DNA of 64,000 nt from Succinatimonas sp. CAG:777 (GTDB lineage Bacteria > Pseudomonadota > Gammaproteobacteria > Enterobacterales > Succinivibrionaceae): NCBI GenBank assembly GCA_000431835.1, contig HF987922.1, forward strand, positions 61,764 through 125,763, given 5' to 3'. Positions 27,125 to 35,418 of this stretch are shown in pieces; within the stretch, counting starts at the first letter, position 1; the number at the start of each line of letters is the position of its first letter. The notes beneath the pieces are model-generated. The model was not told the DNA's origin and made no database searches. It was given only the letters and a program-made list of their open reading frames with translations. The translations under genes and the position numbers were made by a program.

Positions 27125-27880
27125 TTACTTATCTAAGTCCTCAAAACCAGCTTTTAAAAAGAACTGATGGACATTGTTGTCTGTAAGTAGATAGTTGAAA
27201 ACTTTGCTTGTTCTAAAAGAGGTAGAGTTAGTGTTGATGATGTAGTATTTGATTGGATCATAGTATTCATGAGGTACAAACCAATATGATCCAGTGGCCT
27301 TACCATCTCTCATAATCAAAGGTTTAGTAATAAAACCTGTTTGTACGTTACCACTATTTACCATAGCAAAAGCTTGAAACTCTTGTTCTGTTCTAAAAAT
27401 CTTGTACTTTATGTAATTTGTTGGAAAATTTTTCTTTTTTACAATCTGAGAAGCCGCAAACCCTACAGGTGTTAGAGATGCTTTAGGAAGAGCTAGAGAT
27501 TTTAGTTTTTTGTCTTTAATTGCTTTGATGTCATTCTTGAATAAAGTTTCATCTTTTGACCATAGAATCAAAGGTGCTTTTACTAGAGGTTTAATGTTAT
27601 CCTGAGTGGTTTTCTCTGCTCTTAACATCAAGATTGCTAGTTTTTCATCTGAACTTACTACAATGGAACACTTACCAGAGTTATTTGCAATTCTTGAGGT
27701 GATGTCTTCAGCAGGCGCATAGTAAGTCTCAAACTTATTAGAGGCATCTTCTTTAGCGCTTTCTAACGCTGAATATACCTGAGGTACAGCGCATACGACA
27801 ACGTCTGCACTAGCAGATGCTTGTTCAAAGGTAAAAAGAGAGGATGCAACTGTAATTAGTTGAATAAATTTCTTTCGCAT
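27125..27880 (-). CDS. ModA-like periplasmic solute-binding protein
   Basis: A 251-residue secreted protein. A signal peptide covers about residues 1-24 (basic n-region, hydrophobic core, ASASA cleavage region). The mature part starts with a strand-forming 'DVVVCAVPQVYSAL' and shows a ModA-type type-2 binding fold: 'KCSIVVSSDEKLAILM', 'LALPKASLTPVGFAA', 'VQTGFITKP' and 'WFVPHEYYDPIKYY'. ModA proteins bind molybdate or related oxyanions. No modB/modC permease or ATPase gene is adjacent. Instead the start overlaps the 3' end of the GPH-EIIA fusion gene by 25 bases, implying coupled translation. Ligand unknown; periplasmic sensing or delivery is possible. Confidence 0.6.
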   Translation of the reverse strand: MRKKFIQLITVASSLFTFEQASASADVVVCAVPQVYSALESAKEDASNKFETYYAPAEDITSRIANNSGKCSIVVSSDEKLAILMLRAEKTTQDNIKPLVKAPLILWSKDETLFKNDIKAIKDKKLKSLALPKASLTPVGFAASQIVKKKNFPTNYIKYKIFRTEQEFQAFAMVNSGNVQTGFITKPLIMRDGKATGSYWFVPHEYYDPIKYYIINTNSTSFRTSKVFNYLLTDNNVHQFFLKAGFEDLDK

Positions 27881-29727
27881 AAGATAAGCCTTTTTGTAAT
27901 TTCTTCATTAGAACCAGAGTGTCTTAATTTGTCCGCAAATCCTGGTTCACTTAACATAAGAGATAGATTTGATAGCAGATTGATATGAGATACACCGTCA
28001 TCTGGTACTGCTATTAAAAAGAAAAGATCACATGGTTTGTTGTCACTAGCTCCACAGTTTAATGGAGTTTTTAGTGTAGCTACTGCTAAAGAGCTTCTGT
28101 TTACGTAATTGCCTCGTGTATGAGGGATCGCAATTCCATGAGCAATACCTGCTGGGTTCTTAGCTATTTTTTCATTGATTCCTTTTAATAAATCGTGCTT
28201 AGACTTGATTGCTTTGACCTCAAAGAGTCTGTCTGTCAACACCTGAATTACTTCATCAAGTGTATTTGCTTTTAATTTGTATATAACGCAATGTTCATCA
28301 ATTGCGTAACGAACAGAGTTAAATTTCTCTTTTACAGCAGTTGATTTGTTATTAGAAAAATATGTAATTGCGTTCAAAATATTTTCAAAGAAGCTTCCAT
28401 GTAATTTGTAATATGTTACGTAAACAATTAGCATGGATACGCTACATATACAAACAATCAGAATACATAAATAGATTGAGTACATCTGGTTGGTCAAATT
28501 TACATTTTTTACAAAGATGTCTGAAAAAGAAAATGATAGACCTGTAATAATCAGAATGAACAGATAACCGATTTTTGCTGCCACAGTTTGAATTGAAAAA
28601 TTCATACACTCGATGCGGATACCAAATTTAAATTCACCATAATCAACACAGTCTGCTGTCATCACCGTTGTAGAAGCTAAAGACAAGGCAAAACCGCAGG
28701 CACTAATAGCTACAAGCATTCCAATTAAAGGTAATGTCAGTACTCCAAAGAAGACGAGCATAAACATCAATACAAATCCTGTCATTGGCATAATGATAGA
28801 AAAGATAAATACTATTTTTCTAGAAGTTGCCTTAACTAAATCTTTATAAAATGCAAGCGACATGAATGCTGTTATCATCCAAGGTATATGTACCTGCAAA
28901 AAGATTTCGTAATCTGTTGGAATTTTTGGTAAAAATAGGAAAAAGTAGCCAAATGAGCAAACAAATACGCTTAAAGTGATCTGCTGTAGAATAGTTACAG
29001 CAAAAGTTATAATGAGTTGATCATTTCCCCAAAAAGCCTTTTGTGCTTTTGCAAAAGCGATCTTTTTGCTAACAACTCCTTTTTCTGAGTAGCATAAAGA
29101 AAATATAAATGCAGTAAGCAATAAGAAAGCTGCAACATAAAAATAGCTTACATTGAAATTGTGCTCAGGTATGGTCTGGACAATCTTAGGTAAAATACTA
29201 TTTGTATCAAAAATTGTTGAAAAGATGAGAAGAGTAATAGAAAAGCCAATTAAAGAGGAAATTATTGAGACAGAGGCGAATACTTCTCTGATTGTGTTAT
29301 CTTTTCCAAATGATGTAAGTACAGCCCTGGTTGATAAGTCATAAAAAGAGAATGTTATGGTCCACAGACCAAAGCAAAGAACGCAATAGATTATTTCAAA
29401 GTTATCATTGCTCAAATGAGGCACATTGAACATCGCAATGGTAATAAGCGCATTTAATATTGCGCCTAAAAAAACAAATAATCTAAATTTATTTACCTTA
29501 AAGCTGGTGCCAACTGAGTCAATTAGTAAACCAATAAAAGGTTCTTTTATGATGTCCACTGCTTTTATAAATATAAGCATGGGTACAAGACAGCTTAAAG
29601 GTAGGGTTAATACTCTAGACAGATATAGAAAATAGAAAGATAGTACAAAGTAGTATACGGAATCTCTTGCTACTGATACTAAGCAATATGGAACAGAGAT
29701 CTTGATGGCTTTTTCTTTTGTAAACAT
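27856..29727 (-). CDS. GPH-family sugar:cation symporter fused to a type-2 PTS EIIA domain
   Basis: 623 residues. Residues 1 to about 445 form a 12-helix permease with the GPH/MelB signature 'DCVDYGEFKFGIRIE' (359-373) and the loop 'KEPFIGLLIDSV' (61-72). After a linker, about residues 485-620 make a fructose/mannitol/Ntr-type EIIA domain. Its phosphorylatable His is H536 in 'GIAIPHTRGN', and a second conserved His, H581, lies in 'HINLLSNLSLML'. The known GPH-EIIA fusion, LacS of lactic streptococci, carries a glucose-type EIIA; this one carries the other class. Phosphorylation through HPr could tune transport. The substrate is unknown. No good ribosome-binding site precedes the ATG at 29727. 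Confidence 0.85.
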   Translation of the reverse strand: MFTKEKAIKISVPYCLVSVARDSVYYFVLSFYFLYLSRVLTLPLSCLVPMLIFIKAVDIIKEPFIGLLIDSVGTSFKVNKFRLFVFLGAILNALITIAMFNVPHLSNDNFEIIYCVLCFGLWTITFSFYDLSTRAVLTSFGKDNTIREVFASVSIISSLIGFSITLLIFSTIFDTNSILPKIVQTIPEHNFNVSYFYVAAFLLLTAFIFSLCYSEKGVVSKKIAFAKAQKAFWGNDQLIITFAVTILQQITLSVFVCSFGYFFLFLPKIPTDYEIFLQVHIPWMITAFMSLAFYKDLVKATSRKIVFIFSIIMPMTGFVLMFMLVFFGVLTLPLIGMLVAISACGFALSLASTTVMTADCVDYGEFKFGIRIECMNFSIQTVAAKIGYLFILIITGLSFSFSDIFVKNVNLTNQMYSIYLCILIVCICSVSMLIVYVTYYKLHGSFFENILNAITYFSNNKSTAVKEKFNSVRYAIDEHCVIYKLKANTLDEVIQVLTDRLFEVKAIKSKHDLLKGINEKIAKNPAGIAHGIAIPHTRGNYVNRSSLAVATLKTPLNCGASDNKPCDLFFLIAVPDDGVSHINLLSNLSLMLSEPGFADKLRHSGSNEEITKRLILCERNLFN

Positions 29728-29745
29728 GCGTATTTATTTTTTTGC

Positions 29746-29755
29746 TGAAATTTCA
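29746..29755. promoter_or_regulatory. Palindrome upstream of the GPH-EIIA gene
   Basis: A perfect 10-base palindrome, TGAAATTTCA, lies 19 bases before the ATG of the fusion gene and downstream of a possible -10 (TATTAT on the minus strand, about 29763-29768). The position would suit an operator, but a palindrome this AT-rich can arise by chance. Confidence 0.25.
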
Positions 29756-29787
29756 ACGCATATAATACAGTTTTTTTGTGATAAAGT

Positions 29788-29831
29788 TAAAAAAATCTAT
29801 CACCGCTCACAATTGGTGTACGGTGACAGAT
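29788..29831 (-). terminator. Terminator of glmS
   Basis: On the minus strand an 11-pair stem (ATCTGTCACCG / CGGTGATAGAT, one G-U pair, 15-base loop) ends in a run of T. It lies about 30 bases past the glmS stop and insulates the downstream GPH-EIIA gene. Confidence 0.85.
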
Positions 29832-29861
29832 CTTTTATTTAGGTAGATATAGCCTGTTTTA

Positions 29862-31691
29862 TTATTCCACAGTTACAGACTTAGCTAAGTTTCTTGGCTG
29901 ATCAACATCAGTGCCGTTGATTACAGCGCAATGATAAGCTAATAACTGTAGAGGAATTGTAAACAGAATTGGCTGTAAGATTTCAGGACAATCAGGTAGA
30001 GAGACCTTTCTTGTCTGGCTATCTTCTTTTAGATGAGCCTGTTCTGATACGAAAATGTATAGCAGAGCTCCACGAGCGCGAACCTCTTCAATATTGGATA
30101 CTAATTTATCCATTAAGGAGTTATCAGGAGCTACAACTACTACAGGCATCTCTTTATCAATTAAAGCAATAGGACCATGCTTTAATTCTCCTGCTGCATA
30201 ACCTTCAGCATGAATATAGCTAATTTCCTTTAATTTTAAGGCGCCTTCTAAAGCAATAGGGAACATCACACCTCTACCTAAGAATAAGCAGTGATGTTTT
30301 CCTGAGAACTGCTCTGATAATAAAGAAATCTCTTTATCACAATCTAAGAACTCTTGAGCTAAGGCAGGCAGTTTTCTGATATCTTCAATGATTTCATGGT
30401 TCTGCTCTTTACTGATGGTACCTTTTTGCTTACCAATTATTAGAGCTAAGATAAGTAAGCTTAGTAACTGAGTAGTAAATGCCTTAGTTGAAGCTACACC
30501 AATTTCAGCGCCTGCTTTAGTAAATAAAGTAAAGTCAGATTCACGTACTAATGAAGAGCCATTAACGTTACAGATACATAAGCTCTTTTTATAGTTCTGC
30601 TCTTTAGCTAATCTTAATGAAGCTAAAGTATCAGCAGTTTCTCCTGACTGTGAGATGGTTACAAACAGACTGTTCTTTCTTACTACAGCTTTTCTGTATC
30701 TGTACTCAGATGCAATTTCTACATTTGTAGAAATACCTGTTAAAGCTTCTAACCAGTATCTGCCAACTAAACCTGCGTGATATGAAGTACCGCAAGCGAC
30801 AATCTGAATTGAGTCGATATCTTTAAAGGTATTCTCATCAATGCCAACAACAGTCTCTAAAGAGATATCATCTCCTCTTAATCTGCCTAAAAGGGTATTC
30901 TGCAGTGATTGTGGCTGCTCATAAATCTCTTTTTGCATGTAGTGTCTGTATGGACCTTTGGAAATGCTCTCTGCATCCATATCAGATTCAACGATGTCTT
31001 TATGTAGTTCATTACCATCTAGGTCATAGACCTTAATAGATTCTGTAGTTAATACAGCAATTTCACCTTCTTCTAGGAAGATGAATCTTCTAGTTACTGG
31101 TAATAGAGCTAAAGTATCTGAGGCAATAAAGTTCTCGCCAATACCTAAACCGATAATTAAAGGTGAACCTGAGCGCGCTGCATACAGGGTATTTGGGTCG
31201 TTCTTGTCGATTAAAGCCAGACCAAATGAACCTTTAACCTCATTTAAAGCACTCTTAAATGCTTCTAATAAAGATGAGCTCTTTTGCAAGTGGTAATGAA
31301 TTAAGCAAACTAATACCTCTGTATCAGTCTGTGATTTGAATTTGTATCCTTGTGCAATTAACTGCTCTTTAATCTCAGCAAAGTTCTCAATAATTCCGTT
31401 ATGAACTAAAGCTAAGTTATCACAGATGTGTGGATGAGCATTTACCTCTGATGGAATGCCATGAGTTGCCCATCTGGTGTGTGCAATACCAATAGAGCCA
31501 GGACAGCCTTTTTCTTTAACAGCTTCCTTTAAATTCTTTACTTTACCTGTAGTCTTAATGCAGTTTAAGGTATTGTTATCAATAGTACAGATGCCAGCAC
31601 TGTCATAGCCTCTGTACTCTAGTCTTGATAAACCTTCCAGTAAAATTTGTGAAACGTTACGTTGTGCTACCGCACCTACAATTCCGCACAT
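29862..31691 (-). CDS. glmS: Glutamine--fructose-6-phosphate aminotransferase
   Basis: 609 residues, the same as E. coli GlmS. The N-terminal glutaminase domain starts with the catalytic Cys right after the initiator ('MCGIVGAV') and continues with 'RLEYRGYDSAG' and 'AHTRWATHG'. Two SIS domains follow, with 'VACGTSYHAGLV' and 'SQSGETADTLASLRLA', and the C-terminus reads 'QPRNLAKSVTVE'. It makes glucosamine-6-phosphate, the entry into peptidoglycan and LPS precursors. AGGA lies 7 bases before the ATG. The gene is downstream of glmU, but a hairpin after glmU and a 197-base gap suggest its own promoter. Confidence 0.98.
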   Translation of the reverse strand: MCGIVGAVAQRNVSQILLEGLSRLEYRGYDSAGICTIDNNTLNCIKTTGKVKNLKEAVKEKGCPGSIGIAHTRWATHGIPSEVNAHPHICDNLALVHNGIIENFAEIKEQLIAQGYKFKSQTDTEVLVCLIHYHLQKSSSLLEAFKSALNEVKGSFGLALIDKNDPNTLYAARSGSPLIIGLGIGENFIASDTLALLPVTRRFIFLEEGEIAVLTTESIKVYDLDGNELHKDIVESDMDAESISKGPYRHYMQKEIYEQPQSLQNTLLGRLRGDDISLETVVGIDENTFKDIDSIQIVACGTSYHAGLVGRYWLEALTGISTNVEIASEYRYRKAVVRKNSLFVTISQSGETADTLASLRLAKEQNYKKSLCICNVNGSSLVRESDFTLFTKAGAEIGVASTKAFTTQLLSLLILALIIGKQKGTISKEQNHEIIEDIRKLPALAQEFLDCDKEISLLSEQFSGKHHCLFLGRGVMFPIALEGALKLKEISYIHAEGYAAGELKHGPIALIDKEMPVVVVAPDNSLMDKLVSNIEEVRARGALLYIFVSEQAHLKEDSQTRKVSLPDCPEILQPILFTIPLQLLAYHCAVINGTDVDQPRNLAKSVTVE

Positions 31692-31820
31692 AATACAGTC
31701 CTATATTTGAAGTTAAGAGTCATTACCCTTAAAAAAAATCTTTACCAGTCTTACCTTTATTGTATCAGATCTAATTTTATTGTTACCTGTTGTTTACAGA
31801 TAATGAATTCTTGAATGTTG

Positions 31821-31853
31821 AAAGAAGAAAAGAGCCCCTCGAAAGGAGGGACT
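31821..31853 (-). terminator. Terminator or attenuator between glmU and glmS
   Basis: On the minus strand AGTCCCTC pairs with GAGGGGCT around a 5-base loop, followed by CTTTTCTTCTTTC. The T tract is interrupted by C, so readthrough into glmS is likely. It lies 35 bases past the glmU stop. Confidence 0.6.
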
Positions 31854-31888
31854 TGAATGGTTCAATAATTTGATGAAAGAATAAAACT

Positions 31889-33277
31889 TTATTTATTCTT
31901 ATGTGGTCGAGCGTATTTCTTAACTATCTTGGTCTCAGATCTTGTAAGAACAAGATCTTTCTCGTCCATTAGAGTGTGCTTGGTTACTGTAGTACCAGCA
32001 GCGATTGTTACTCCGTTTTTGATACTTACAGGGGCTACTAACTGTGAGTCTGAACCGATGAAGACATCGTCGCCAATTTCAGTCCTAAACTTATTAGCAC
32101 CATCATAGTTGCAGGTAATGGTACCAGCACCAATGTTTACATCTTTACCGATTGTTGCATCACCTAAATATGATAAGTGTCCTGCCTTAGTGCCTAAACC
32201 TAGGTGAGACTTCTTGCATTCGACGAAGTTGCCAACATGAACTTCATCTTCTAAAGTATTACCAGGACGTAATCTTGCAAAAGGACCGATGGTTGCTTTT
32301 CTCTTAATTACAGAGTCTTCCATAACTGTGTATGGAGAAATAATTGAACCTTCACCAATAGAGCAGTTCTTGATAACACAACCAGCGCCAATAACTACGT
32401 TATTGCCAAGCTCAACGTTACCTTCAAAGATACAGTTGATATCGATGAAAACATCTTCACCACACTTTAGTGATCCTCTTAAATCAAATCTTGAAGGATC
32501 AGCTAAAGTTACACCATCTTCTAAAAGTTTCAGAGCTGCATTCTTTTGGTAAAGTCTTTCAACGAAGGCTAATTGAGGCTTTGAATTTACACCGGATAAG
32601 ATTTCAAAATCAGGGGCAACCAAAATGCCCACATCTTTACCAGCAGATGTCAACATTCCTGATAAATCAGTTAAGTAATACTCGCCCTGCTTATTATTGT
32701 TTTTGATCTTTGGCAAGTATTCTTTTAAAGTCTTACCTTTGCAAACAATCATGCCGGTATTAACTTCTTTAATCTTGCGCTCTTCATCAGTAGCATCTTT
32801 TTCTTCAACGATTTTCTGAAGATTTCCTTGCTCATTTCTGATAATTCTGCCGTAGCCAAAAGGATTATCAGCAAAAGCTGTAAGAACTGACATCTCTCTT
32901 CCATGTAAAGACGCAATCAGATCCTGTAATAGAGGTGCTGGCGTTAAAGGTGTATCACCATAAAGAACTAAGACATCAGATTCATCTTTAATGTCACCCA
33001 TAGCGCAGAATACAGCATGACCGGTTCCTAACTGTTCTTTTTGCAGATCAATCTTAACAAGTTTTTTAAGATCATCAGAAAGACCATTTACCATCTGCTC
33101 TACTAGTTCAGCCATGTGACCTACAACCACATGAATTGATTCAGGATTTAGAGATGCTGCTGTATCAATTACATGTTCTAACATTGGCTTGTTTGCTACT
33201 TTGTGTAGAACTTTAGGCAATTTTGAGTGCATTCTTTTGCCTTTGCCAGCAGCAAGAATGATGACTTCTAATGACAT
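31889..33277 (-). CDS. glmU: Bifunctional GlmU: glucosamine-1-phosphate N-acetyltransferase / UDP-GlcNAc pyrophosphorylase
   Basis: 462 residues (E. coli 456). The N-terminal nucleotidyltransferase domain starts 'VIILAAGKGKRMHS' with the G-x-G-T/S-x-M-R-type loop and has 'LGTGHAVFCA' and 'VLYGDTPLT'. The C-terminal half is a left-handed parallel beta-helix of hexapeptide repeats from about residue 250, with 'GPFARLRPGNTL' and the acetyltransferase site 'GHLSYLGDATIG'. It makes UDP-GlcNAc. It starts 3 bases after lgt, so both are in one transcript. AGGA precedes the ATG at 33277. Confidence 0.98.
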   Translation of the reverse strand: MSLEVIILAAGKGKRMHSKLPKVLHKVANKPMLEHVIDTAASLNPESIHVVVGHMAELVEQMVNGLSDDLKKLVKIDLQKEQLGTGHAVFCAMGDIKDESDVLVLYGDTPLTPAPLLQDLIASLHGREMSVLTAFADNPFGYGRIIRNEQGNLQKIVEEKDATDEERKIKEVNTGMIVCKGKTLKEYLPKIKNNNKQGEYYLTDLSGMLTSAGKDVGILVAPDFEILSGVNSKPQLAFVERLYQKNAALKLLEDGVTLADPSRFDLRGSLKCGEDVFIDINCIFEGNVELGNNVVIGAGCVIKNCSIGEGSIISPYTVMEDSVIKRKATIGPFARLRPGNTLEDEVHVGNFVECKKSHLGLGTKAGHLSYLGDATIGKDVNIGAGTITCNYDGANKFRTEIGDDVFIGSDSQLVAPVSIKNGVTIAAGTTVTKHTLMDEKDLVLTRSETKIVKKYARPHKNK

Positions 33278-33280
33278 AGA

Positions 33281-34075
33281 TTAAATCCTATTTTTCTTTT
33301 TGTTCTTGATGAATGAATAAACAATGATGGCTATTCCTAATAAGATAAATGGAATAGATAAAAGCTGGCCAACATTAAATATTTCATTGGTTGAGTAATC
33401 TGCTTGCTCTTCTTTGAAAGGCTCGATTGCAAAACGAGCGACAAAAGCAAGGGTAAATAATAATCCGAAAATTAAACCATTTGGTCTGCGTTTTGAATAC
33501 AGATAAACAGCTAGCAATAAGATAAAGATTGCTAAATATGCTGCAGCTTCATAAAGCTGAGCTGGATGTCTTGGGAAAGACTCTCCTAGACGTAAGAACA
33601 CTACGCCATAATCAGAATTAGTTGGAATTCCTAAGATTTCTGAATTAAAGAAATTACCAATTCTAATCATTGAGCAAACAAGTGCTGTAGGGACACAAAT
33701 CATGTCTGCTAATTCTAAGAAGTTATATTTCCATTTAGTTTTATGCATGAAATATAAAACAGCTAAAATTACACCCACTGTGCCACCATGGCTTGCTAAA
33801 CCACCTTCCCAAATTTTGATGATCTCAATTGGGTGTGCAAAATAGAAATCAGGTTCATAGATTAGGCAGTGAGCTAGTCTTGCTCCAATTACGGTTCCTA
33901 TAAATACATATACAAGCAGACGGTCTAGATCTTCAGTGTTATATTTTTTCTTTTTAAAGAAGAGCTGCATAATAATGTAGCCAATAATAAAACCGAATGA
34001 GAAAAGAATTCCATACCATCTAATGGATAATGGTCCTATAGAAAATGCTATAGGATCTAGAGTTGAGATAAACAT
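33281..34075 (-). CDS. lgt: Phosphatidylglycerol--prolipoprotein diacylglyceryl transferase
   Basis: A 264-residue integral membrane enzyme with about seven membrane helices. The Lgt hallmarks are 'IRWYGILFSFGFI' near the N-terminus, the catalytic histidine segment 'GGLASHGGTVGVI', the signature 'SMIRIGNFFNSEILG' (RxGNxxNxExxG) and 'RHPAQLYEA'. It transfers diacylglycerol to the lipobox cysteine of prolipoproteins. A basic C-terminal tail (KNKKKNRI) lies on the cytoplasmic side. It is divergent from the next gene over a 58-base gap and is co-transcribed with glmU. Confidence 0.97.
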   Translation of the reverse strand: MFISTLDPIAFSIGPLSIRWYGILFSFGFIIGYIIMQLFFKKKKYNTEDLDRLLVYVFIGTVIGARLAHCLIYEPDFYFAHPIEIIKIWEGGLASHGGTVGVILAVLYFMHKTKWKYNFLELADMICVPTALVCSMIRIGNFFNSEILGIPTNSDYGVVFLRLGESFPRHPAQLYEAAAYLAIFILLLAVYLYSKRRPNGLIFGLLFTLAFVARFAIEPFKEEQADYSTNEIFNVGQLLSIPFILLGIAIIVYSFIKNKKKNRI

Positions 34076-34133
34076 TTTTGGCCTATGTTTGGTAAAATCT
34101 AATCTGTAAAACTTACTATATTTTAGAATAATT

Positions 34134-34667
34134 ATGCTTAATATTACATCTGCAGAAACTCTTTTTTCAGGAATAGGTATATCTATTGTTATCTTAGGTT
34201 TCTTTTGTTGCCTATCAAAAAGCCGAATTCGTTTCGGAATTTTATCTGTTCTTTTAGGAAATTTCTTCTTATGGAGTGCAATTGTTTTCCCTAAGAAAGC
34301 AACTGACTTTATGTATCAATATGGTGTTGATTCCAGCTTATTTGGTAAAAATGAGCTTTACCATGGATTAGCTGCAGGTGTTGTAATCTTTGCTATTTGG
34401 TACTTTATAAGAAGTGCTGTAGTTTCTCTATTGTTTAAAGTAATCAAGCAAAAAACAGTAGAAAAAAGTAAAAACGAGCAGACTCAAGAGCAAAATATTG
34501 AAGAAAATACTTCTAAAGGTTCACTTTCAGAAGCAGAATTAGATTTAAAAGAACTTAAGACAGAAAATAAAGAAGAGAGAAAAAACTCTGAAAAAATAGA
34601 ACCTGTCTTCGGTAATGAAGAGAAAGCTAATCCTCATTTATTTGATAACTTAAAGTTAAATCGTTAA
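34134..34667 (+). CDS. Unknown membrane protein with acidic/lysine-rich tail
   Basis: 177 residues; not recognised. Three hydrophobic segments lie at about residues 12-28, 33-52 and 78-103, so the first 105 residues are membrane-embedded. The rest is a hydrophilic, low-complexity tail rich in Glu, Lys, Asn and Ser, probably cytoplasmic and unstructured or coiled. The weak ribosome-binding site and short spacing (4 bases) to the phosphopantetheinyl transferase gene suggest one small operon divergent from lgt-glmU. The frame has the same AT-rich codon use as its neighbours, so it looks like a real lineage-specific gene. Confidence 0.6.
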   Translation: MLNITSAETLFSGIGISIVILGFFCCLSKSRIRFGILSVLLGNFFLWSAIVFPKKATDFMYQYGVDSSLFGKNELYHGLAAGVVIFAIWYFIRSAVVSLLFKVIKQKTVEKSKNEQTQEQNIEENTSKGSLSEAELDLKELKTENKEERKNSEKIEPVFGNEEKANPHLFDNLKLNR

Positions 34668-34671
34668 TTCT

Positions 34672-35406
34672 ATGCTGTTAGTTTTATCTTCAATTGAAGA
34701 TGCTTTTGCTTTAAGTCATAACTTAGATACGAGCTACTTTGATAAAGTTAAGAACTTTAGTGAGAATAGGGCTAAAACTTATCTAGCAGGAAGAGCTCTA
34801 TTGCAGTCAGTTTTACATCACTTCTATTCTATAGAAAGTCTTCCCAACATCAAAAAGACAGAAAAAGGAAAGCCTTTTTTTGATGACGTTGCTTCAAATC
34901 CTTGTAGAAAACTCCCTTTTTTTAACATTTCTCATAGCAGAAAAGCAATTGGTGTTGCGGTTTCTTCTTACGATTTGGGGATCGATCTTGAGTTTGTAAA
35001 AAAGAGAGTACGCTTTGAAGAATTAAAAGAAAAAGTTTTATCTTCAGGGGAAATCGATTTACTAAAAGCTCTTGATGAAGAATCTCAATTAAAAGAATTT
35101 ACTGCTTTTTGGACAATAAGAGAGAGCCTTTTAAAGCTCTCTGGATTTGGATTGGCTCATTTAGAAAAAGTAAAAGTAGATGTTGCAAATGCAAAAATTT
35201 CCTATGAAGCACTATTCTCTGAAGGTATCAACAATAGAGTTTTAAATACTGTAAATTTATCTCAATACGCAAGTTTATTAGATGAAAACGCTTATCTTTC
35301 ATACAGCCTGTATCAAGGAGAAGAAAGCTCTATTTATAAACTAGATAAAGACAAGTTTATCAAGCTTGCATCTCCTAAAATAAATTACATATACTCCGTC
35401 AATTAA
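34672..35406 (+). CDS. Sfp/AcpT-type 4'-phosphopantetheinyl transferase
   Basis: 244 residues, the size of two-domain (pseudo-dimeric) Sfp/HetI/AcpT enzymes. 'FNISHSRKAIGVAV' (84-97) and 'GIDLEFVKKR' (103-112) give the metal-binding D105 and E107. 'FWTIRESLLKLSG' (146-158) corresponds to the WxxKE-x-x-K motif, with Arg at the first Lys position and the catalytic Glu E151 kept. Such enzymes attach phosphopantetheine to carrier proteins. A secondary-metabolite or fatty-acid carrier is not visible nearby, so the target is unknown. The gene converges on dnaE with 12 bases between them. Confidence 0.82.
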   Translation: MLLVLSSIEDAFALSHNLDTSYFDKVKNFSENRAKTYLAGRALLQSVLHHFYSIESLPNIKKTEKGKPFFDDVASNPCRKLPFFNISHSRKAIGVAVSSYDLGIDLEFVKKRVRFEELKEKVLSSGEIDLLKALDEESQLKEFTAFWTIRESLLKLSGFGLAHLEKVKVDVANAKISYEALFSEGINNRVLNTVNLSQYASLLDENAYLSYSLYQGEESSIYKLDKDKFIKLASPKINYIYSVN

Positions 35407-35418
35407 AGAATACTAGAG

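Noticed and set aside
31692..31888. A glmS ribozyme or GlmZ-type target in the glmU-glmS gap
   Set aside because: No glmS ribozyme core is visible, and such ribozymes are not expected in gammaproteobacteria; a GlmZ site could not be identified by eye.
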